Part shown: in pieces, positions 32,230 through 44,198 of the stretch
Position numbering within the stretch: the first letter of the stretch is position 1
How the letters are laid out: every line of letters starts with the position of its first letter
DNA from: Montifringilla adamsi
Lineage: Eukaryota > Chordata > Aves > Passeriformes > Passeridae
Reading direction: 5' to 3'
Length of the DNA: 64,000 bases
Assembly (NCBI GenBank): GCA_017590115.1
Contig: JAGGNK010009114.1
Span: 19,303,937-19,367,936, forward strand
Translations under genes and position numbers: made by a program
The notes under the pieces: model-generated
Databases searched by the model: none
Seen by the model: the letters and a program-made list of their open reading frames with translations, nothing else
Told to the model about the DNA's origin: nothing

Positions 32230-33149
32230 GTCTAATATGAGTTGTCTAATGAATTAGGAAAACTTTCCATTAAGTAGACAATTCAGAGCAGTGTTGGTAA
32301 GATTGAGAGGATGCTCTGATGTGTAATTTAGTTCAGCTACTGGCTGGCTGTATAAACCCTAGGCAAGTTTTACTTTGTTGTAGCAAGGGTAATGAGCATT
32401 GTTATCAATACATATCTCAGAGAGATGCCATCAAGACCAATTAGGTGGTGTTTGCACTTGGAGGATGTTAGTTGTTGTGCTGGTTCAAGGTTCAGTTCTT
32501 AAAATTGCACTATAAATGAGAGGTACTACACATCATTTTGGTGTTGGCTTGTACAACCAGCATTTCAGATTTTGTCCTCCAAGCCAATAGCTGAAGAACT
32601 TATAATAACTGAAGCAATTTTGTCTCTGCAAGGCAGCACCAAGATGGATACAGGAATTTGTTCCTGCCTTCCAGGTGTTGCTTTGGAAGAAACAGGGATC
32701 TCCCAGGCTGACAAGTGAACTGTCAACCAGCCTCCTGCTGCCACTAAAGCTGATACACAACATGCAACTACACTTGTAGTCAAGGCTTAAGAAATCACAC
32801 CTCTAGATTTGTACATTTTTTGAAACAATGAGTACTTTTCTTGAGAGCTGTTTTAGATTTGGTTAGACAGAAAACGTGTGATGTACAAGTTCTTAACATG
32901 CAGTTGTTTAATTACTGTCATTAATTTGCCTTCATATATAAAATAAGCCACTATATTAAATATTACTCATGTTTTAATATGTCTGTGAGACTGTTAGTTT
33001 ATTAGCTGAGGTTATTGACTCTTAGCTAAAGTTCTCATCTTCCCAGAAAGAGAATATCTCCTTGCAATATAAGCAAGAACTCCCTTGGTCCCCTTTGCTT
33101 TCTTTACTCATCTTTACTGAGTCTTTTTGACTGGGGCTGTTCTTCCTAG
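32230..33149 (+). other. KALRN: KALRN intron 6 (0.9 kb)
   Basis: Donor gtctaa (weak), acceptor cttcctag. Nothing else was recognised. In-frame stop codon directly after the donor. Confidence 0.85.
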
Positions 33150-33264
33150 GCCTGTACCCTGGCCCGGAGGAACGCCGAGGTGTTCCTCAAGTACATCCAC
33201 AGGAACAACGTCAGCATGCCCGGAGTGGCCAGCCACACCAGAGGGCCCGAGCAGCAGGTCAAAG
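33150..33264 (+). CDS. KALRN: KALRN window exon 7: spectrin-like repeat
   Basis: The exon is 115 nt with phases 0 to 1. The acceptor is cttcctag and the donor gttggt (weak at +3 to +5). It encodes ACTLARRNAEVFLKYIHRNN and VSMPGVASHTRGPEQQVK, then the first base of Ala. LARRNAEVFLKYIHRNNV followed by HTRGPEQQ matches kalirin; TRIO differs after the Asn. It is the most CpG-rich exon of the set, against AT-rich introns. Its phase partner is exon 8. Confidence 0.96.
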
Positions 33265-33625
33265 GTTGGTGCAGCAACAGCAGTGGTGGTCTGGTTTGCC
33301 TCCCCTTCTGCAGGGGGGTCCTCCTGAAGTCTGTGAATGTGCTCAGAAGGCAAACTCTGTTCTAGCATAATTTCCTTTACCAGATCACTCTGCAACTACT
33401 CTTGCTTTGTGGTGGTTTCTTGTGTATGTGGTTTGGGGGGTTGGTTTTGGGGGTTATTTTAGCAGTCCTTTTGAATCAATGCCTGGTTTTAGGAAGTGTG
33501 ATTTTGGGCTCTCTGCTTTTGGGAACAAGGTCCAAGCAAAGTGATTAAATTCATCATTTCATAGGTTATTTCTGTCTGCACTCAAGGAATTCCTAGTCAT
33601 GCAGATGTTTTCCTTTGCCCTGCAG
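33265..33625 (+). other. KALRN: KALRN intron 7 (361 bp)
   Basis: A short intron with donor gttggt and acceptor cctgcag. A G-rich patch (gtttggggggttggttttgg, from about 33431) is present, too few G-runs for a confident quadruplex. Confidence 0.85.
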
Positions 33626-33741
33626 CCATTCTCAGCGAGCTGCTGCAGAGGGAGAATCGGGTCCTTCACTTCTGGACCCTGAAGAAGAGGAGATTAGATC
33701 AGTGCCAGCAATATGTTGTCTTTGAGCGCAGTGCCAAGCAG
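33626..33741 (+). CDS. KALRN: KALRN window exon 8: spectrin-like repeat
   Basis: The exon is 116 nt with phases 1 to 0. The acceptor is cctgcag and the donor gtagtg. It completes Ala and encodes ILSELLQRENRVLHFWTLKK, then RRLDQCQQYVVFERSAKQ. FWTLKKRRLDQCQQYVVFER is a strongly conserved kalirin/TRIO helix; LKKRR as opposed to MRKRR points to kalirin. It closes a repeat before ALDW in exon 9. Confidence 0.96.
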
Positions 33742-34305
33742 GTAGTGTGTAAACCCCACCTTGTCCCTATGTCCCAGCAATGTGTAAAATCTCCTGTATC
33801 CATGTAGTGCCTCTGTGTGGGGCTCATGTTGCAATCTCAAGTTGTGTCTAAACACTGTAACTTCTGAAAACACGGCAAATATAGATTTTAAAACAACTTA
33901 AGACAATTCCAAAACCCGACAACAAGATTCGCTATTTTTGTCACCTCAGATTAATTTCTGCATTTCTTAATTTGTTTGAAAATAAATATAAGAGCAAACT
34001 TGTTTTACTGAGCTACTTCTGACTGAGAAAACTGCTTTCCCTGCCAATTTATCTGTATATAGGTGGAATTCCCTACACTCCTTTTTGTCCTGGGAAACAC
34101 AGAGTCCCATTTTGTATCCTTTCCCACCTGCTGTCATTATTTTGTTCTTTTTATGTGTTCCTAGAAAGAGTTTTAGTATACAGAGTATTAATCCCAATGC
34201 ATTTGATATTCTTTGTTTGGCATGGGGTTTTTTTTTGTCAGAGGATTAATTCTTGAAATACAAAAAATTGTTTTGTTTTTCCCTTGGTGTTTTTGTCATT
34301 CACAG
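33742..34305 (+). other. KALRN: KALRN intron 8 (564 bp)
   Basis: Donor gtagtg, acceptor attcacag with a T-rich tract. No other feature was recognised. Confidence 0.85.
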
Positions 34306-34428
34306 GCCTTAGATTGGATCCAAGAAACAGGCGAATATTACCTCTCTACCCACAACTCCACAGGGGAATCAGCAGAAGAAACTCAGGAACTCCTGAAGGA
34401 ATATGGGGAATTCAGAGTACCTGCCAAA
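34306..34428 (+). CDS. KALRN: KALRN window exon 9: last spectrin-like repeat, helix A
   Basis: The exon is 123 nt, 41 codons, phases 0 to 0. The acceptor is attcacag and the donor gtaaac. It encodes ALDWIQETGEYYLSTHNSTG and ESAEETQELLKEYGEFRVPA, then Lys. LDWI gives the helix-A Trp. ESAEETQ is a variable spot in the family: the STHNSTGES here differs slightly from the STHTSTGET I recall in mammals. The read is continuous with QTKEKVKLL in exon 10. Confidence 0.96.
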
Positions 34429-36766
34429 GTAAACAGTGACTTTAATCTAATTATACCATCTGCTTTTGTCTGTATTTATTGTCTTGTTTCAATGCCTTAA
34501 ATCTCTGTAATAATATTCCCTTGATTTTATAGTTGCCCCTAAAAATCCTAGCCCTGAAGATAAATGATTTTTGAGAACTTTTAGCAAGACATAGGCACAA
34601 AAAGGAGTTTTTCTCCACCTTGGTTAGTACTGGTTATAGCAAATTTCTGTTCTGATCAGAAGGAAGAGAAACTCCATTTGCATACAGAGTTCACAGCAAT
34701 CTAATAAGACATTCCATCCTCAAGCAATCATTCCAGAATGGCACAGAGTGACTAATTGATCTGAACACATCCAAGGTCACCATGGACTCCTGGTCTCTTT
34801 CTTCTGTCTTTAAAACCACAATTTGTCTCACTAATTCCCGCTGGGTTGATCACAGATGATAATTTATCTCATTAGAAATAATCTGCTGATCCCAACAAAG
34901 CACTTTAAATAGATGAGTCTTTAAACTCTGGGGTGAACATTTTTGAATACAAAACTGCATTACCAAGAATATATTCATTTATATGGAGCAATTCTGGGAA
35001 ATCTGGTGGGGTTTACACAGGAATGGTGATTGGATCTGCTTCAGACAAATTAATTCAAACCATAGGTAATTCATAGACAGTGAATCCACAGGGGTATTAA
35101 GAGTCTCTGATAAGGATGTAAATTGCAGAGTTGGACTACAGGAAGACCATGGCTTTGGTATTATGTAGCTGAATTTCACTGTGTCCTGAAATTGATCTTC
35201 TGTAATCCTTAAATTCCTCCTTAGGCTGTCCGTGCTTGTATGGGTTTGATTCACAGGCTTTGTGGTGTTCTTGTCCCCTTCTTTTAGCTTAGCTTGCATG
35301 TTTCTGAAAATGTGAGATAGCTAGGAGTGGATGGAAGGTAATTCCTTCAGACAGGACACATATGAAATTCTTTTAACTACTTCTGAATTCTAACCACCCA
35401 TAATTACTCCACCTGAAATTACATTCTGGTTCATAATTTAATTTTTATCAGAATAATCCAAATTCATAATGAAGTTTCCAAACCATTTTGACTCTTGACT
35501 TAGCCTAGGATTGAATTTTAGACCTTGCTCATTATCAGCCATTACTGGCTTTTCTAACACTGACACATCTAAGTCTTGCTCCCTCGGGCTGTCCTACTCC
35601 TCCTACTGCTGACGTAGAATATTTTCAATAAAAATTGCAATTTGGTAAATGCATGTCATTCCCAGACTGATGTTATTCTCAAATTAAGCTGTAGGTGAAA
35701 GCCTTCCTGATCCCAATAAATTTCGGGCCAAACCAATTGTGTGAAATGCAAAATCACCAGTAGCTTTTGGGAATTAATCACCCTTTAATATGAAAGGAAG
35801 TTAGATTTTTACATCTCCATACCTAGCCTTGCTTAGGTACTCATTTAATTTGTTAGGATGATGTCTGATTCAGCTGTTAATCTATTATGGTGGTGAAATT
35901 TCTTTAATTTAGTTTTGTGTTTGAAATCTGCTGAATGTTTTCTGGTCTGACTTGCATTTGTCCATTTGTGGCCAGATCACTGATAATGCCAAGCACCTGA
36001 CACTCTGTCTTGCTCCAGGCAGGGGGGGACATCCTCTCTGTCTTTGACCACAGGCTTGCCAGTGCCTCATTTCCTGAGACAGATTTGGAACCAGAGCTAA
36101 AGTTTATACCTAGGTCCTTTGTGCCAGTTTTGACTAAGGGGCAGTTAGAGACTAAGTGGAATAGAAAAGATCTCTGGAAGGTTTGGGAGGCTCAGTGTGT
36201 GCTTTGGAGTTCAGGCATCTTTTAGCTGGTGATGTTCTAACTGGACCTAAAATACTGATGGAGGATTTTATACTAGACCATGAATTTGGATTTAAATGCT
36301 GTTTGTTTTTGGAACAGACAAGTAATGACTCAAAATCACTTCCTGGGCTGATATGTGGTGTATTAATGACCTTCCTACACAGGTCTGCAGATCCACCAGA
36401 TATAGACTCAGAGTAACTTGGTGTCCTTTGAGGTGTGATTTTAAAATCTTGTCTTCTACTCCAAGGCTCACCAAAAATAAGCTTTTGCTTATGAGAAGGA
36501 GGCATGTATAACTTCCAACATGTGTTTGTGTCTATGGGGTTTCAAAAACTTGACTTTCTATATTCTTCAGCTTCGTAAGTGTCTTTATAAAAATGTCATT
36601 CCTTTCATGTTTCACTGAAAAAGTTCGAAGTGTCCGATTCTCTATAAGATGAAATGCAGACACTCTTTAACGATGTATAAAAATTTTGAACGTCTTTTGA
36701 CTGTTGTATGAGTTAAAAGCAAAGGAAACAATAATAAAACATAACCAATGACCATATTTTGGGCAG
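34429..36766 (+). other. KALRN: KALRN intron 9 (2.3 kb)
   Basis: Donor gtaaac, acceptor ttttgggcag with a weak pyrimidine tract. Short open frames on both strands show no family features. Nothing else was recognised. Confidence 0.8.
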
Positions 36767-36949
36767 CAAACAAAGGAGAAAGTGAAGCTCCTCATCCAGC
36801 TGGCTGACAGCTTTGTAGAAAAAGGACACATACACGCCACTGAAATTAGGAAGTGGGTCACCACCGTAGACAAGCGCTACCGGGACTTCTCTCTCAGGAT
36901 GGGGAAATACCGTTACTCCCTGGAAAAAGCCCTTGGAATCAACCCAGAG
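36767..36949 (+). CDS. KALRN: KALRN window exon 10: last spectrin-like repeat, helices B-C
   Basis: The exon is 183 nt, 61 codons, phases 0 to 0. The acceptor is gggcag and the donor gtactg. It encodes QTKEKVKLLIQLADSFVEKG, HIHATEIRKWVTTVDKRYRD and FSLRMGKYRYSLEKALGINP, then Glu. FVEKGHIHATEIRKWVTTVD is kalirin-type. This is the final spectrin-like helix pair before the basic linker into DH1. The frame continues as NPE/DNKDLELD. Confidence 0.97.
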
Positions 36950-38004
36950 GTACTGTAAGACCCAGTCCTGTTGGGGTTTTATAGCAGAGTCACAGAGGAA
37001 GGTGAAGCCTGTGGAATGAATGCTGTTGGTTTTCATGTGCCCATTAGAAGCACTGAAAACTCAGCCAACCCACCTGGCCATGCTCTGCTTCTGGAGAAAA
37101 AGGGTTAAAGGGTTTTGCTGTGGTTAGTCAGTAATGTGAGGAGAGGCAGATGAAGATCAGAAACATTTTCTAAACAAATGTTTGCATCATTTTTCAGGAG
37201 ACCATACAGCTTTCAGGAAGAATGGGGGGGAAACAATTTAATTTGAGTCTGTGTTAATTTTGGTATAAATCATAAATCCTGCTCCCACGCCATTATTTTG
37301 CATCCAATTCAAACTTTGGCTTTAAGTTTTTATTCTCTCATGCTTTAACTAACATAAACAATTGATCCCCAACCTCATCTCTGAATTCTTCTAGGTGAAG
37401 TAGAGCATCATAAGAAGCAAAAATCAGGATTTCCTGTTATTCCCTGGCCATAATAATAAGGGAGAGTGCCTGAAGCAGAAACACTTAAAAAACTTTCAGT
37501 CAATGACACTTTTTACTTAAATTAAGTATCAAGAATAAGGAATAAATTCTCTCACACTCTCATGATACCGTAAGTGCACTGTTCCTTGTAGGGCCTTTGG
37601 TTTACACAGAGTTCTAACCACAGCCTGGAAAGGTATCCCATGGTAAATGGCCACTGAAAGTTGTTTCTGCATGGTGCTCTACTTTATCAGATTGGTTTTT
37701 GTGAAGTCCCATACTAGACAACTAATTTAGATATAAAAGAGTAAGGTAATTTAGACTTATCAGTATTGATTCTTAGTTAGGAAAAACAGTGAAGATTACA
37801 ATTAATATAATTTCTGGTTTTTTTAAGATTTCTCTCTCAGCTTTTTTATCTCTTCTCACAGTACTTCTACTTCTCTCTAAACTTCCTCCTTTTTGATATT
37901 ATCTTATTTTGTCCCTTCTTACCTCTTTGATCTCATGAACATGCTGCACTTTGCACAAGAGTAGGATTACAATGCAGTTAAACTCTGTACTTTTTTTTCC
38001 CTAG
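36950..38004 (+). other. KALRN: KALRN intron 10 (1.1 kb)
   Basis: Donor gtactg, acceptor ttttttttccctag with a strong pyrimidine tract. No other feature was recognised. Confidence 0.85.
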
Positions 38005-38123
38005 GATAACAAAGACCTAGAACTAGATATCATTCCAGCAAGTCTTTCAGACCGGGAGGTAAAGCTGCGAGATGCGAATCATGAAGTCAATGAAGAAAAA
38101 AGGAAGTCAGCCAGAAAGAAAGA
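38005..38123 (+). CDS. KALRN: KALRN window exon 11: charged linker into DH1
   Basis: The exon is 119 nt with phases 0 to 2. The acceptor is ttccctag and the donor gtatgt. It encodes DNKDLELDIIPASLSDREVK, then LRDANHEVNEEKRKSARKK and two bases of Glu. The acidic start and Lys/Arg-rich end form the linker between the spectrin region and DH1. DNKDLELDIIPASLSDREVK is kalirin-type; TRIO has an insertion and a different motif here. The split codon ga/a rejoins to KKEFIMAELL in exon 12. Confidence 0.96.
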
Positions 38124-40115
<1,992 letters not shown>

Positions 40116-40300
40116 TAGGTTTTCTTACCAGTTCTGTTAATGTTTAGGCACTTGTGCATCTCTGTGGTGTCTGCAGAGAACCCCTACAGTACAGTGCACA
40201 CGTGAGTGTAAAATAATTGATTTTGCAAAATAATGTTTTATTTCTTGTTTTGTTTCTTTTACAAAACAAAAAAAATTGCAACTTAGCTCAAACATCACTT

Positions 40301-40340
40301 TCAGCTGATTAATGTTAAAGTCAGCTGATTGATGTTAAAG
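40301..40340 (+). repeat. 20-bp tandem duplication
   Basis: tcagctgattaatgttaaag (40301-40320) is followed by the same sequence with one change at 40321-40340. Confidence 0.92.
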
Positions 40341-40853
40341 TCATATTATACCAATGATTTGCAGTCTGATACCTGCTTTCCATCTCACAGCACGAGGTCT
40401 AGTCTGGATGCTTGCCTGTCAAAAATATGATCTTGGAAAACACAAAGGGAAGAAAGTGGAATTGTTGGCATGAGCTGGGTTAATAAGTAGCTTTCTGCCA
40501 CTTCTTGGAGACTTTCAGTATTTAATCTGTAACTAGCAGTGCTCCATCTTGTTAAGATAAGACTGTGTACCAGATCAGCTTAGAGGGCATTGTTTCCGTG
40601 GTAAAATGTGAATGCAACAACAGTTATAAACTTAACATTTAGGGGTGCTGGATCCAACAAGTTCAGTCTGAATTCCAAATCTGTCTTCAGGTTACACTTT
40701 AAAAATAAATCAGAGAATCCTTCTCTGTTTGAGTTCTGGGACATTTCAAGTGCTTCAGTCAGATAAATGTGCCATCACATAAATACAGCCCAGCAGAGCA
40801 TGCCATATGCATGCTCTTGTGCAAGCAGCTTCAAAGCATATCAGGATATTTTT

Positions 40854-40885
40854 ATATCATATCATATTTTATCATATCATATTTT
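40854..40885 (+). repeat. (TATCA)n-like short simple repeat
   Basis: atatcatatcatattttatc and the following atatcatattt show an imperfect five-base periodicity over about 32 bp. Confidence 0.75.
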
Positions 40886-41741
40886 TGTTCTGGTCACCCT
40901 GGCCGATGCCATGTGATTACCCTTCTTTTTCAGTTTCCACTGTTCCCAGCTCCCCTCCCTCCAGCCCTCAGTCATGTCCCACAGCTTCTCACTGCTCTTA
41001 TTTCCCTTTCTCTGACCCCTCCTCCTGCAGCCTGCTGCTTCTACATAATCTTTTTCCTCTAAAACTTCTTCCTAGCAATGCTAAAATAAATTTCCCACGT
41101 CCCCTCCACCAGTGTCCTCCACAGCCTCCTCCAGGCTGGTGATGTTAAGGCATCCTCCAGCCTGATTCAGAATCCATGTCCAAGGAAGGGCAGCAAAGCT
41201 GGAGAATGGTCCAGAAAAAACATCTTCTAGGAAGAGCAGCTGAAGGAACTCTTTCATGTTCTTTTTTCCACCCAGGCATTGTACAGGGCTCTATTTGCAA
41301 ACCAGTGTCGCTTGTGGTACAATCTGCTCAGAGAGAGCTGATTTTAAAAATCTGTATTTTTAAAGTTTACTACTTACTATGAAATGCTGAGCTTGTTTAA
41401 GTTGTTGTCCTTTGTCCAGTGTGCTGAGCTGAGTGTTGGGAACCTGGCAGCTTTGGGCTTCCCTTGTTGCTCTTTGTCTGAACCACTACACAACTCTTTG
41501 AAGATCTGTGTTCAGATAGAACTGTCCTGAGCACACTGACTCCCTGGTGGAGTTAGGCATGACTGTACTCAAAAAACCAAGCACATCTTGGCAAGTGACA
41601 CTCTTTCTGCTGGCTGGACACTTGGGTGGTCTCATAATCAAGATACAAGTATTGATCATTAGCACTGATTAAGTCATTGGTTATCCTGCATCTCCTGGGT
41701 ATTTGACTGGAACTAATTACATTGGTGTCTGCTTTTTTCAG

Positions 41742-41811
41742 CATTTTTCTAAAGGAGCTGGAGAAATATGAACAACTGCCTGAGGATGTGGGCCACTGCT
41801 TTGTCACCTGG
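41742..41811 (+). CDS. KALRN: KALRN window exon 14: DH1 domain
   Basis: A short exon of 70 nt, phases 2 to 0. The acceptor is gcttttttcag and the donor gtaatg. It completes Asn and encodes [20 protein letters not shown], then VTW. This is the second conserved region of the DH helical bundle, where the GEF core packs. The segment is essentially invariant between kalirin and TRIO. It continues as [11 protein letters not shown]. Confidence 0.97.
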
Positions 41812-43481
41812 GTAATGAGGCTGCTGCTTCTCATAATTTATTCAAATTAATTCCTCCAGCACAGACGGGAACAAACTGGGAATAGGTGCAAGGGTTATGT
41901 CCCCAGTGATAAATGAGATTAGGAGCTAGTCTAGAGCTATAACTGCTTTGTCCTTCACCTGCCCAGGGTGAAAGTTTCCACCCTTCCCCTCAGCAATAGA
42001 GTGAAGGCATTCCGGAGCCTCTCTCCTTGTCCTGCACTGACCACACAGTTTTTGTTTACCTCTGCTGGTTTCTTTTTAGTAGAACTTCATCAAACCAAAC
42101 CTGTTTTTAGGGGTGACATTCATTTTCCTGTGAAAGGCCCTGGGAGGACAGATATTTAAAATCTTAATATACCTCCCTTAAAGAATTTTAGTCATGCCAT
42201 GAGAACTCCACAAAGGCATGAAGAATATATTTTATCAACTTTTTTCCTCCAGAAATTAGTGTCAATTTTCTGAGCCACTGTGCTCACTCATTCCATTATG
42301 CAATGCCAGGATAATTTCCAACAGGACATTGAAATCTTGATGCAGAGTGTCTTTGTGAGCGTAGGAGGCGTTGGAATTGGCTACAGTAATTTATCTGTAT
42401 GAAAGCTGTTCTCTTTTCAAAATATTTACCAGTCAAGTCAGCCATCTTTGTGTTTTGTCTGATTGTTTTATTCATATATCAAAGCTAGGAATTAGTATTT
42501 TAAGAGTAAAGATGGAATATTTTCACTTATCAAAAAAATGAGCATGTTTAGATGATTTCAGATGGGCTTTTAATTTAAAAATGTGTCACAAGTCTTGATG
42601 AAATGGATTCAGAAATATTGTTTACAAAGAACAGATTACCTGTTTAGGAAAGATGAATGCATTTATGTATCATTCTCTCCAAAATCTTCATGGTACTTTA
42701 AGGTACTACTGCATCATCTCAGCAAAGGTACATGTCCAGAGCTGTGTGTGTGGTTACAGATGTCCATACAAAGTTGCCTGCACAATTGCAGGATCCTGTT
42801 GTTTAGATATCTGGAATAAAAAAATGCAATAGCAATAAAAGGAAAACATCCTCCTCTTTTATTTGCCTCCCTCTTCTTGAGACCAGAGTACATTAATAAG
42901 AGGTGGGAGTGCACAGATGCTTTTAATTTCTGCTTAAAAGTAAAGAAATTAGGAAATAAAATGTAAAACAACATAAAATTTGAGCCATTGAAGTTTGAAC
43001 CAAAGTAGGAAAGGCAAGTCTAGGCCAAGTGTCACAAATTTCAAGTAAAAAATGTTGGCTTGTGCCAGTTTAGACTAGGTGAGTCACTTGCCCAGTTTCT
43101 AGATTGGCTTTATCTTCAAGTAGGTAATAGAGTCAACACTTAATGACTGAGTTTTGAGACCCTCAAACTCTTGTGTAACATTCATAGAGCTGTTAGAAAT
43201 TATTTTACAGCTGGATTAAAATTTTAGGCCTTCCCTCTGTGATATTTGTTAAAGAAAGCCTCCCACAGCCGTCAGAACTGCTCAAGTACGGTATGAACCT
43301 TCAAGTCTTCTGCTCTTAATTTACAGTTCTTGTGCTGTTTGGTGGCAGGGTGGGGGTGGTGATGGTGGTGGGTGTGTGGGAGAGAGTTGTCACCTGTATT
43401 TATCCTGGTGTGCCTTAATAAAAACCTGTGGGAGCAGAGAAATAGCTTATCTTGCTTTTCCCTTGATGTTTGTTTTCACAG
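41812..43481 (+). other. KALRN: KALRN intron 14 (1.7 kb)
   Basis: Donor gtaatg, acceptor tgttttcacag. Contains a G/T-rich tract with four G-runs at 43341-43386, about 100 bp before the acceptor. Nothing else was recognised. Confidence 0.85.
43341..43386 (+). other. G-rich tract with quadruplex potential
   Basis: G-runs of three or more sit at 43348-43350, 43352-43356, 43370-43372 and 43378-43380, joined by TGG-rich spacers, on the transcribed (RNA-like) strand. One loop is long (13 nt), so folding is only possible, not assured. Confidence 0.4.
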
Positions 43482-43571
43482 GCAGATAAATTTCAGATGT
43501 ATGTCACCTACTGCAAAAACAAGCCCGACTCCAGCCAGCTCATCCTGGAACATGCAGGGACTTTCTTTGAT
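43482..43571 (+). CDS. KALRN: KALRN window exon 15: DH1 domain
   Basis: The exon is 90 nt, 30 codons, phases 0 to 0. The acceptor is tttcacag and the donor gtaagc. It encodes [20 protein letters not shown] and [19 protein letters not shown] is a hallmark of the kalirin/TRIO first DH. GTFFD is kalirin-type, where TRIO has GSYFD. The exon is phase-symmetric, but losing it would remove part of the DH bundle. Confidence 0.97.
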
Positions 43572-44162
43572 GTAAGCAGCATTGCTGTTTTCCTTCCACA
43601 CACCTGGTGCAGCTCTGTGCTTTTTGACACTCACGCTTTGGGTTCCTTTCTGTGCCTTGGCATTTGGGTTTTCATTCCACTGCAAATATCACATGCTTTG
43701 AGCACTGATGGGCTGTGGTGTGGTGTGTGGTGAGGTGTGGAGACACATTCTTATAGGAACCTTTGGGCATTTTTCAGACCTAATCCTTTCTAAAGATCTG
43801 GTTTAGATGTAATCTCTGTTTCTGGGTTAGCGATAAAGTGAAAATCTCAGATTCCATTATATATTATGACCTGAAATCCCTAAATCTAAAATGGGCTCCT
43901 AGCCTCCTGTTCTGCAAATTCTACACAGCCTATTCCACATTTACTTCATTGTGCTAATAAAGAACTCCCTTGACTCTAATTAGACTATTTCTTATACAAG
44001 TGCTACAGCCAGTAATAAATGTTTTTAGGCTCCAATTCCAATTTTGTAGGCTGAGAAAAAAATCAAGTTTTTAAGTACCTTTAAACCAAGCTCTTCCTCT
44101 TATTTAACCTCATCCATTTTTCTGTGCTCGTCTGCTACCTTATATCTTTAATTAGTCATCTT

Positions 44163-44198
<36 letters not shown>

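Noticed and set aside
44167..44194. Retroposon or processed pseudogene tail
   Set aside because: No gene-like body or target-site duplication recognised beside the A28 run.
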